Of a stretch of DNA of 64,000 nucleotides, positions 9,501 through 21,500 are shown one piece after another. Made by a program: the position numbers and the translations under genes. Under the pieces are notes generated by a model that ran no database searches, had not been told where the DNA came from, and saw only the letters and a list, made by a program, of their open reading frames with translations. The number at the start of each line of letters is the position of its first letter. The stretch's first letter is position 1. This stretch comes from Chimaeribacter coloradensis. GTDB taxonomy: Bacteria; Pseudomonadota; Gammaproteobacteria; Enterobacterales; Enterobacteriaceae. The stretch spans positions 20,468-84,467 of the forward strand of contig NZ_PJZH01000016.1 in NCBI RefSeq assembly GCF_002858715.1, in the 5' to 3' direction.

Positions 9501-12500
9501 CAGTTGCCGTCGGCACCCACCACGCTCTGGTAGGCGCGCGTCCCCAGGGTCACGGTCACGGTCGAGCCTGCGGCAGCGTTGATCACCCCGCCGATGGTCT
9601 GCCCGGCCAGGGATTCCGCCACGTTCAGCAGGTTATCCCCGCCGAACAGCCCGGTGAGTTCGCCCACTACCGGCACCGCATCGACAATGGCAGTCACGGT
9701 CTGGCCCACAGTGCGGGTGTTACCCGCGGCGTCGGTCAGGGTGACATCCACGGCCAGCGGGCCGTCACTGAGCAGCCCGAGCACGCTCGGCGGCACCACA
9801 ATGGCAAACTGGCCGTTCTGGCCGACGTCGGCGGTGAGGGTCGTCCCGCCCAGGGTCACGGCCACGGTAGCGCCGATCCCGGCGGAGGTCGCCACCCCGC
9901 TGATGGTCTGCGCTACGGCGGTATCCAGCGCGTTCAGGGTGTTGTCGCCGAACACCGAGTCCACCACCAGGTTCAGCGCACTGTTGACCACTTTGTTCAC
10001 GGTCACGGTGGCGGCGGTGGTGTTCCCGGCCGCATCGCCGACCCGCAGCCCCAGCACCAGCGGCCCTTCGGTCAGGCTGCCGAGCACTTCCGGCGTCAGG
10101 TCGAGGCTGAAGGTGCCGTTCGCTGCCACCACGCCGGTGGCCAGCGGGCTGCCGTCGCCGAGGTAGAGGCCGACGGTCTGCCCTTCGGCCCCGGAGGCAG
10201 TCCCGGTCAGCACCTGCGTCACCAGAATGTCGGCGGCGTTGAGGATGTTATCCCCGGCCAGCGCTTCCACGGTGATCAGCGGCGCGGCGGTGTCCACCGT
10301 CAGGGTCTGGGTCTGGCTGGTGGTGTTGCCCGCCACGTCACTCACGGTGGCGGTGATCGGGTAGCTGCCGTCAGCCAGCGCCTGCAGCGCGGAGGAAGGC
10401 ACGGTGGTTGCCCAGGTGCCGTCCGCCTGCACCACGGCGCGGTAGGTGTTGCCGTCCAGCGTCAGGGTCACCGTCTGCCCGGCGTCCGCGGCCGAGACGG
10501 TGCCGCTCAGGGTCTGGCCGCTGTTCTGCTCACCGGCATTCAGGATGTTATCCCCGGTGAACGGATCCAGCGTCAGGGTCGGCGCGGCGCGGTCCACCAG
10601 CACCGTGGTGGTGCCGGTCAGGGTGGTGGTCGCCGTGGTCAGGGTGACCGTCAGCGTCTGGGTGCCGTCCGGCAGGCTGGCGGCAGTGTTCGGTACGCTG
10701 ACGCTCCACTCGCCGTCGGTACCGGAGATCGGCGTACTGCCGAGCACGGTGCCGTCAGCACGGGCCACCGTGACGGTGCCCACGCTGCCGGTCGCCAGCC
10801 GGAAGAAGCGGCCGGTCAGGGCCAGGGTGGCGGCATCTGTGGCGTTGATGATGTTGTCGCCGCCCAGCGCCACCACGGCGATGTCCGGCGCGGCAGGCGG
10901 GGTGAGATCCACCGCCACCGGCAGCGTGGTGCCGCTGGTGTTGCCCGCCAGGTCAGTGATGGTGACGCCGATCGCCCCGGCATCTTCCAGCCCTGCCAGC
11001 AGCGCCGGGGTCAGGTTCACGGACCAGCTGCCGTCCGCCGCCACAATGCCGGTCTGGGTCGCCTCCCCGATGGTCACGGTGATGACGTCCCCCGCTTCGG
11101 CATTGGTGGTGGTGCCGCTCAGGGTCTGGGTGGTGAAGCTCTCCACATAGTCCAGGGTATCGCCTGCGGAGAAGACCAGCCCATCCACCGCCGGGACGGT
11201 GGTATCAATCAGCACGCTGTCAGAGAGCCGGGCCGGGTTGCCTGCGCTGTCGGTGACATCCAGGATCAGCGGCTGGTTGCCCTGCCCGAGGAGGCCGAGC
11301 TGCGCCGAAGAGAGCGGCAGCGTCCAGGTGCCGTCCTCGGCCACGGTGGCGGTGTACGGCGTGCCGCCCAGCGTCACGGTGGCGGTCTGCCCGGCCCCGG
11401 TGGCCCCGGTGGTACCACTCATCACGATGCCGCTGGCCACGGCGGCGGCGTTAATCACCCCCTCGCCGGAGGCCACCGAGAAGGTCGGCTGCGGCGCGGT
11501 CAGCACCGCGGTGAAGGCGAGCACATCGGTGGCGATGTTGCCGGCCTGGTCAATCAGCGTCACATCCAGCTCATGCGGGCCGCTCGGCAGGCCGCTGAGC
11601 GCCCCGGCCGGCAGGGTCACCGTCCAGTTGCCCTGCGCGTCCACCGTGCCGATGTAGCTGATGCCGTCCAGGTCAAGGGTAAGCTGCGCCCCCTGGCCGA
11701 CGCCCACCTCACCGGTATTCCCGGTGATGGTCACGACACCGGCCGCCTCGGCGATATTGAGCACGCCATCGCCGAACGGCGTGTCGATCACCGGGTCAAG
11801 CGGGGTCAGGCTGGCGACGAAGTCGAGCGACGTGGTGCTGGTGTTATCGGCAAAGTCACTGGCGGTGACCAGCAGCGTGTGCGTGCCGTCGGACAGGGCC
11901 TGCAACTGCGCCGGGGTAAGATCCAGCGTCCAGTCGCCGTTGGCGGAGACAGTGGCCGCAATCGGCGCGCCGCCGTCAATAGAGACAGTGACCGTCTGGC
12001 CGTCGCCGTTGAGGCCGGTTTTGCCGCTCAGGGTCTGCCCGGCCGCCGCTTCCGCGATGTTGAGCTGCGCATCGCCGAACGGCGCGTTCAGGCTCGCCAC
12101 CGGCAGGTTATTGATGGCGATAAACAGGTCACCGCCCAGGGTCGAGGTGTTCCCCACTGCGTCCGTCACGGTGACGGAACCCGGCCATGCGCCGTCCGGC
12201 AGCGTGGTCAGCAGCGCCGGGGAGAGGGTGAGTGACCAGTCGCCGGTGTCAGGGTTGACATCCGCCGGGTAGAGCGTCCCGTTGACGTTCACCACCACCG
12301 TCTGCGCACCGGTGATGCCGGTGGTCCCGCTGAGCGCCCCGCCCTGCGCCGCCTCAACGGCATTGATGATGCCGTCCCCGAACGGCAGGTTGAAGGTGAC
12401 ATCCGGCAGGGTATTGACGATGGCGGTGAAGTCCGTGCTGATGTCGGAGGTGTTGCCCGCCCGGTCAACCACTGACAGCGCCAGGGTGTGGGTGCCGTCG

Positions 12501-15500
12501 CTGAGGCCGGAGAGCTGTTCGGCCGTCAGCGTCGCGCTCCAGATGCCGCCCTCATCCACGGTGGTGGTGATGGGCTGCCCATCCAGCGTCAGGGTCACGG
12601 TCTGGCCGCTGCCGGTGACGCCGGTGGAGCCGCTGATCACCTGGTCACTGGCCGCTTCCGCGGCATTCAGCAGGCCGTCGACGAACGGCGTGTTGAGCAC
12701 CGCCACAGGCACGGCGCTGACCAGTTGTTCCACGCTGGTACTGATACTGGCCGGGTTACCCGCCAGATCCGCCGCCGAGACCAGCACCTGCTCGGCCCCG
12801 TCGCCCAGCGGCGTCAGGGTGTTGGCCGGGATGATCAGGTTCCAGGTGTTGTCGGCGTTCAGGGTGGTGGCAAAGGTCAGGCTGCCGTAGGTCACGGTGA
12901 TGGTGGTGCCCGCTTCCAGGTTGGTGGCGGTGCCGCTCAGCACCTGGTCAGCCGCGGCTTCCGCCGCACTGACCAGGCCGTCGCCGAACGGCGTGTCCAG
13001 GGTCAGTGACGGCAGGGTATTGATGGCGATGCCGACCGGGAAGGTCTGGGTTGCCACGTTGCCGCTGCCGTCCGTCACGGTCACGACCAGCGAGGCCGGG
13101 CCGTCCGGGAGCTGTTGCAGCTCACCGGCCGGGATGGTCAGGCTGTAGCTGCCGTCCGCGGCGGCCACCACGCTGTAGGTGATGCCGCTCAGGGTGGCGG
13201 TGACCGGCAGACCCGCTTCGGCGGTGCCGTTGATGGTCAGCCCGGCCAGCGCTTCGGCCTGGTTGAGGATCGCATCCGTGCCGAGGCTGGTGGTGACATC
13301 CAGCAACGGGATGGTGGTGTCCACGGTGAAACTTTCGCTGCCGGTGGCCGGGTTGCCCGCGGCATCACTGCCGGTAACCGTAACGCTGTTGGCCCCCTGC
13401 GGCAGGGTTTGCAGGTCGATCGCCGGGACCACCACGCTCCAGCTGCCGTCAGCATTGACGGTGGCGGCGTAGTCCAGCCCGTTGCCGAGGCTGACGGTCA
13501 GCGTGCCCCCTTCCGGCACGTTCTGGCTGCTGCCGGTGATCGTCAGGTCGTTCAGCACCTCCTGGGCGTTGAGCACCCCGTCACCGCTGACCGGGTCAAG
13601 GGTCACGGACGGCAGGCTCGCCGCCTGCGCCACCAGCGTGAACTGGCCGAGGTTGTTGGCCGGGTTGCCCGCCACGTCAGCGGCGCTGACGGTAAAGGTC
13701 TGGGTGCCGTCAGCCAGCGCGGCCAGGGCGGCCTGCGGCACGGTGACACTCCAGGTGCCGTCTGCGGCCACGGTGCCGGTAAAGGTCTGGTCTGCCAGCG
13801 TCAGCGTCACCACCTGCCCGGCCGGGAGGTTGGTGCTGCTGCCGGTGACGAGCACATCCGCCGCGGCTTCCGCCTGGTTGACGAAGTTATCCCCGCTGAC
13901 GGCGACCACGGTAAGGGTCGGCAGATCGGCGGCGGAGGCGTCCACCGTCACGGTAACGCTCTGCGTGACAGGGTTGCCCGCCGCGTCCAGCAGGGTCACG
14001 GTGGCCGGGTAGCTGCCGTCGGCCAGCGTCTGGGTCACGCTGTTGGGCAGGGTGATGCTCCAGCTGCCGTCCGCCTGCACCTGCGTCTGGTAGGTCTGGT
14101 TAATGAAATCAACGGTGACGGTCTGCCCCGCCTCCGCGGCGCCGGTGGTGCCGCTGAACAGCACGCTGCCGGTGATTTCGGCGGCGTTGATGATGTTATC
14201 CCCCGCTACCGGCGTCACATTCAGCACCGGGGCGCTGTAGTCGACGATGATCGCGCTCTCGGTGACGCCCTGGTTGCCGAAGGCATCGGTCACGGTGACC
14301 AGCACCGGCTGGGTGCCTTCCGGCAGGGCCTGCAACACCGCCGGTTGCAGCGTCAGCGTCCAGTTGCCGTCGGCGTCCACGGTCGCCGGGTAGTCCACGC
14401 CCGCGAAGTTAATCACCACGCTCTGGCCGCTGCCCGCCACGCCGCTGTTACCGGTGAAGACCTGCGGCACGGCCGCCTCGGCGGCGTTGAGGTAGCTGTT
14501 TTGCAGCGGGGTATCCACCTGCGGCAGCGGCAGTGAGGCCGCCAGCGTGAGGGTGTTGGTGCTGGTGCTGCTGTTCCCGGCCGCATCCGTGAGGGTCACG
14601 GTGAGCGGGTAGCTGCCGTCCGGCTGCCCGGCCAGCGCCCCGGCCGGGATATCCAGCGTCCAGCTGCCGTCGCCCTGCACCGCCGCCGTATAGCTGACGC
14701 TGTTCAGGGTCACGGTCACGGTCTGGCCCGCTTCCCCGGCCGGTGCGGTGCCGCTGACGGTAAACGGCTGCTGCACTTCGGTGGCGTTAAGGGCGTTGTC
14801 GGTGGCGACCGCCGCAACCGTCAGCACCGGCGCGGTGAAGTCCACCGTCAGGCTGCTGCTGGTGGTGACGCTGTTCCCGGCGATGTCCGTGGCGGTCACG
14901 GTCACCGGGGTGGTGCCTTCCGGCAGGGTCAGCAGGTCAGCGGACGGCAGGGTCGCCGTCCAGCTGCCGTCGTTGTTGACCTGGGCGTTATAGGTAAAGC
15001 CGCCCAGGGTAACGACCACTGTCTGGCCGTCACCGCTGATGCCGGTGGAGCCGGAGAGGTACTGGTCTTGTGCGGCATCTGCCGAGCCAAGGAAGCCGTC
15101 ACCCAGCGGGGTGCTGACCACCGGTGCAGGCAGGCTGGTGATATGGACGTTGATGTCCTGGGTCTGGGTCAGCGTGGTGCCGCCCAGATCCGTGACGGTG
15201 GCCGTCAGCGGTACGATGCCGTCCGGCAGGCCGGCCACATCGGCCGCCGGCACGGTGAAGCTCCAGCTGCCGTCGGCATTGACGGTGGTGGTGTAGCTGT
15301 TGCCGTCAAAGGTCAGCGCCAGCGTCGCCCCTGCCGCCACATTGGCGGTGGCCCCGCTGAGCACGATGTCGCCGGTGGCTTCCTGAGCATTGATGGCGTT
15401 GTCGCCGCTGACCGGGTCAAAGGCGATGCCGCCCTGCTCGAGGTTCACGGTGACCGAGCTGCTCTGCACCGCCGGGTTGCCGTAGATGTCAGTGACACGC

Positions 15501-18500
15501 GTTTCGATGATCACCTGTTCGCCGCTCGCCAGCCCGGCCAGCGCCGTCTGCGGGATGGTGACGCTCCAGCCGCCGCCGGAGGTGACGGTGGTGGTGTAGT
15601 CGGTGCCGTTGAAGCGCAGGGTCAGGGTCTGGCCCGCCTCCACGCCCACGGTGCTGCCGGTGATCACCTGGTCTGCCAGCACTTCCGCGCCGTTGAGCAC
15701 GTCATCGCCGGTCAGGGCATCGCGGGTGATGGCGATGTCGAGGTTACGCGCCACCTGAAGTTGATCCGTCAGGGTGGTGACATTGCCGGAGGCGTCAGTG
15801 ACGCTGACGGTGACCGGGTAAGTCCCGTTCGGCATCTGGTTCAGGCCGCTGAGGAACAGCGTCCAGGTACCGTCCTGCTGCACTTCCGCCTGGTACGGCA
15901 CATCAAACAGGGTGACCACCACCGTCTGGCCCACGGCATCAGTGGTGCCGCTGATGGTGGTGTTGGTGTCGCTGTTGATCAGGATATTGTCACCGGCGAT
16001 CGGGTCGAGGGTCAGGGTCGGCGGGGTAAAGTCGACCTCGAAGGTGGCCTCGGTCTGGTTAGTGTTCCCGGCGGCGTCGGTGGCCGTCACGATCAGGCTG
16101 TTGGTGCCGCCCGCCAGCCCGGTCAACAGGGCGGAAGGCAGCGTGGCGCTCCAGGCACCGGTGTTGTCTACCACCGCATTGATCTGCTGCCCGGCCAGGG
16201 TGACCACCACCGTCTGGCCGTTGCCGGTCACGCCGGTGCTGCCGGCGATGCTCTGGCCGAGGCTTTGCGCCGCCTCGCCGCTGCTCAGCACGCCGTCAGC
16301 AAACAGGTCGTTGACGACCGGCACCGGCACCGGCGTGGTGAACACGCCCAGGGTGACGTCGGTGGTCTGCACCGTGCCGCCGTTGTCGGTCACGCTGGCC
16401 GACAGCAGCAGGTTGCCGTCCGTGAGCAGCGCCGCATCCTCCGCCGGGACGGTGGCCGTCCAGCTGCCGTCCGCGCCGACGTCGGCGGTGTAGGTCACCC
16501 CGTTCAGCGTCACGGTCACGGTGGCCCCCCCGGCCACGTTGGCGGTGTTACCGCTCAGGGTAATGGCCGCGCCCGCTTCGGCGGCGTTGATCAGGTTGTC
16601 ACCGGTAACCGGGTTGATGCTGATCCCGCCCTGGGCGTTGTTGAGGGTGATCGGGCGGCTGGTGGTCGCCAGGTTGCCCGCCACATCCGCCACCCCGGCG
16701 CTGAGGGTCTGTGCCCCGTCAGCCAGCAGGGCGAGGTCGGCCGCCGGGATGGTCACTGACCAGACGCCGCCCGCCTGCACCTGCGCGGTGTAGGTGTTGT
16801 CGCCCAGGGTGATCTGCACGCTCTGGCCGGTTTCCACATTCTGCGCCACGCCGCTGATGAGCTGCGCGCTCTGAATCTCCGCGCCGTTGAGGATGTCATC
16901 CCCGGCGACGGCGTTGATGGTGATTTGCGGCAGGTTGGCGGCCGCGCCATCCAGCGTCAGGGTCTGGATCAGGGTGGAGGTGTTGCCGGAGATGTCCGTC
17001 AGGCTGACCGACAGGTCATAGTTGCCGTCCGGCAGGTTGGCCAGCGCGCTCGGCGGCAGGGTCAGGCTCCAGCCGCCCCCCGGCTGCACGGTGGCGTCAT
17101 AGGAGATGCCGTTGAACAGGATGGTCACGGTGACCACCTCACCCACTTCCGAGCCGCTGCCGCTGACCACCACCCCGGCCGCAATCTCGCTGGCGTTGGC
17201 GATGTTGTCATTGGCGATCGGGTTCACCACCACGGTCGGCGCGGTGAAGTCGAGCTGCGCGCTGCCGTTGAGGGTGGCAGTGTTGCCCGCCAGATCGCTG
17301 ACGGTAATCGGCAGCGTAGTGGTGCCTTCCGGCAGGTTGCTCAGCGCCTGCGGCGGCAGGGTCAGGCTCCAGAGGCCGTTCTCGTCCACGGTGCCGGTGT
17401 AGAGCGTGCCGCCCAGCGTCAGGCTGACGCTCTGCCCGGCACCGCTCACGCCGGTGGAGCCGGTGAGGGTCTGGCTGACCAGCGCCTCATTGCTGTTGAG
17501 GATACCGTCGCCGAACGGCAGATCCAGCGTCGGGACAGGCAGGTTATTGATGAGGACAGTGAGCGTGGCGTCCGTGGTCACCGGGTTACCGGCGCTGTCG
17601 GTACTGGTGACCGTCACGGTCTGCGGGCCGTCCGGCAGCAGGGCCAGTGCCGCAGCCGGTACGGTGACGCTCCAGCCTCCCTGCGCATCCCCCAGGGTGG
17701 TGGTGTAGGTCTGGCCGTTCAGCGTCACGGTGATGAGCGCCCCCGCCGGGACATCCAGCGAGGTGCCGCTGATCACCAGATCGTTGGCGGCCTCTTCGGC
17801 GTTCAGCAGGTTGTCCCCGGCCAGCGGGCTGAGGCTGAGGCCGCCCTGGTCGAGGTCAACGGTCAGGCTGCTTTCCGCCGTGCCGGGGTTACCGGCGACG
17901 TTCTGCACGCTGGCACTGATGGTGACCGTGCCGTTGCTGAGCAGGCGCAGGTCGTTGGCCGGCACCTCGGTGCTCCAGCTGCCGTCCGGCTGCACGGTGG
18001 CGGTGTAGCTGCGGTCGTTCAGCGTCAGCGTCACCACCTGCCCGGCCTCCACATTGCTTACGGTGCCGCTCAGCAGCTGGGTGGTGTTCTGCTCCGCGCC
18101 GTTGAGCACGTTGTCACCGGCAAACGGATCGAAGGTGATCTGCGGGGCGTTGGCCGGATCGGTGGCCAGGGTCACGGATCCGGTGACGCTGGTGCTGTTG
18201 CCTGCATCATCGGTAATGGCGGCGGTGATCGGGTAGCTGCCGTCCGGCAGCCCGGCCAGCGCGCCTACCGGCAGCGGCACGCTCCAGGTGCCCTCTTCCG
18301 TGACGGTGGTGGTGTAGGTTTCGCCGTTCAGCGTCACCGTGACCGTGGCCCCGGCCGCGCCGTTCTGCGGGATGTCCGCCGAGGTCCCGCGCAGGACTAC
18401 CTCACCTGCCGCCTCGGCGATGTTGATGATGTTGTCATTGGAGATCGGGCCGATGCTCAGCCCCGGCGCGGTGAAGTCCACGGTAAAGGCACCGGTGGCC

Positions 18501-21500
18501 TCGCTGCTGTTGCCCGCCGCGTCCGTGGCGGCAATGGTGAAGTTCACCAGCCCGTTGGTCAGGGACTGCAACACCTCCGCCGGGATGTCGGCGCTCCAGA
18601 AGCCGTTCTCATCCACGGTCGCGGTAAAGTTCTGCCCGGCCAGCGTCACGGTGACGCTCTGCCCGGTGCCGCTGACGCCGGTCTGCCCGGTGAGCGCCTG
18701 CCCGGCCGCCGCCTCGCTGATGCTCAGGTAGCCGTCACCGAACGGCGTGAGGCTGATCGGGGCCGGCAGGTTGTTGACCAGCACCACCAGATCCTGGCTG
18801 TCGGTCACAGTCGCGCCGTTGTTGTCGACGGCACTGGCGGTGACGCTGTAGGTGCCGTCCGCCAGCCCGGCCAGATCATCCGCCGGGATCTCCACGCGCC
18901 AGCTGCCGTCCGCGTTGACGGTGGAGGTGTAGGTCTGGTCGTTAAAGGTAACAGTGACGGCGTTGCCTTCCGCCACGCCCACCGCCACGCCGCTGACTGC
19001 CAGCGGTTCACCGGCCTCTGCGGCATTAAGGAAGTTGTCACCGGCAAGGGTGTCGATCGCCACCGCCTCCTGGCCGGTGACCACGGTAAGGGTCTCTTCC
19101 GCGGTGATGCTGTTCCCGGCGAGGTCAGCCACCGTGGCGGTCAGGGTAGCGGAGCCGGTGCCCAGCAGCGCCAGATCCGCCGCCGGGACAATCAGGCTCC
19201 AGCTGCCGTCCGCCTGCACGGTGGTGGTGTAGGTCTGGTTGTTGAGGGTCACGGTGACCGTCTGCCCCGCTTCCACATTGGTGGTGGTGCCGGTCAGGGT
19301 CTGGGCCACGCCGATCTCGGCGCTGTCCAGCTCGTTGTCACCGGTGAACGGATCCAGGGTGAGCTGCGGCAGATCGGTGGCGTCGACCGTCACCGTCTGG
19401 CTGACGGTGGTGACGTTGCCCGCGGCATCGGTCAGGGTGGCGGTCAGCGGCAGGTTGCCCGCCAGCCCCGCCAGCGCGTCGGCCGGGATCGCCACACTCC
19501 AGCTGCCGTCACCGCCCACGGTGGCAGTGTAGGTCTGGTCGTTAAAGGTCACGGTCACGGTGCCGTCGAGGTTATCGGACTGGCCGGTGACGGTGATCCC
19601 CGCCTGCACTTCAGTCTGGTTGAGGATGTTGTCGCCGGTGACCGGGTCGATCGCCAGCGTCGGCGCGGTGACATCCACCGGCAGCGTGCCGGTCGCGGTG
19701 CTGATGTTGCCGGCCGCATCCGTGACGGTCACCGCCAGCGGGTAGTCGCCGTCCGTCAGCGCCTGCAGGGCGGAGGCCGGTACCGCCACACGCCAGTTGC
19801 CGTCGCCGTCCACCAGCCCGGTGAAGGTCTGGCCGTTCAGGGTCAGGGTCACGGTCTGGCCGTCACCGCTGACGCCGGTGCTGCCGGTAAGCGCCAGCTC
19901 CGCCTGCGCGGCGTCGCCGTTCAGGGTGGCCGGGGCATCCAGCACCGCCTGCGGCAGATTGGTGATATGGACATCCAGCGTGGCGGTGGCGCTCTCGCCG
20001 GTGCCGCCCGCATCGGTCACGGTGGCGGTGACGCTGTTGAGGCCGTCCGGCAGGCCGCCGACGTCAGCGGCCGGAACGGTGACCGACCAGCTGCCGTCCG
20101 CGTTCACGGTGGTGGTGTAGGTAACGCCCGCCAGCACCACGCTGACGCTGCTGCCCGCGGTGACGTTGGCGGTGGTGCCGCCGATCACCAGCGGCTGGCC
20201 GCTTTCTGCCTGGCTCAGGGCGTTGTCGCCGGAGATGGCATCAATCGCGATGCCGCCCAGATCGGTGTTGACCACCAGCACGTCACTGACGGTGCCGGGG
20301 TTACCGGCCGCATCGTTGACGCTGGCGGTGACGGTGAAGCCGCCGTTGGTGAGCTGCGCCAGATCGGCGGCCGGGACGGTGACCTGCCAGTTACCGCTGG
20401 CCTGCACGGTGGCGGTGTAGCTGATGCCGTTCAGCGTGACGGTGACGGTCTGCCCTTCGACGCCGCCGGTGGCGGTGCCGCTGATGACCAGCGGGACAGC
20501 CTGTTCCGCAGCGTTGAGGATGTCATCCCCCGCCAGGGTGTTGAGGGTCAGCACAGGGGCGGTGAGATCCACCACCGCAGTGCCGCTGGTGGTGCTGGTG
20601 TTGCCGCCCGCATCCGCCACCTGCACCTCAACGGTGACCGGCGAGGCGCTTTCTGACAGCTGTTGCAGCACCGCGACCGGCACGGTCACGTTCCAGACGC
20701 CGTCATTCCCCACGGTACCGGTGAGCGTAGTGCCCGCCAGGGTAACGGTCACGGTCTGCCCCGCCCCGCTAACGCCGGTGCGGCCGGTCAGGGTCTGGGC
20801 GGCGGTCACATCCTGCGCATTGAGGAAGCCGTCACCAAACGGGGTGTCGAGAGAGGCCACCGGCACCGGGCTAACATAGAGGGAGATCGGCAGTTCGTTG
20901 GTGGTGGTGTTGCCGTCAAGATCGGTGGTGCTCACGGTGGCCACCACGGTGCCGCTGCCCACTGACTGGGCCACCTCCGCCGGCACGGTGACGCGCCAGC
21001 CGCTGCTGGCGACACGGCTGAAGAAGCTGCGCCCGGCAAAGGAGAAGGTTACCAGGGCGTTTTCCGCCACATTGGAGACGCTGCCCTGCACCACCAGATC
21101 GGTGGCGGCCTCGGCGGCGTTGATGCGGTTGTCGGTGGCGATGGTGTCAATGGCGATGCCGCCCAGGGTCTCGACCACAGTGACGCTCTGTTCGGCCGCG
21201 GTCGCGGTGTTACCGGCGCTGTCACTGACCGTGGCGGTGACGGTGCTGGCCCCGGCAGGCAGGGCGGCGATGTCCGCCGCCGGCACAATCACGCTCCAGC
21301 TGCCGTCCCCCTGTACGGTGGCAGTGTAAGTCAGGTTGTTGAAGGTCAGGGTCACCTGCTGGCCCGGCTCGACGTTGGTGGTGGTGCCGCTCAGGGTCTG
21401 CGAGACCTGGTGCTCCGCCTCAGTCAGCTGGTTGTCGCCGCTGACGTTGTCCAGCGTCACGGTCGGCAGGGAGTCCTCATCGGCGTTGATCACCACTGGC

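Noticed and set aside
16925..20656. Very long plus-strand open frames opposite the adhesins (for example 16925-20656, 30761-33766, 34440-38726, 25073-26308)
   Set aside because: They lie entirely antisense to Ig-repeat coding DNA, are rich in Arg/Gly/His/Val with no domain, lack ribosome-binding sites and exist because the repeat DNA is GC-rich and periodic.
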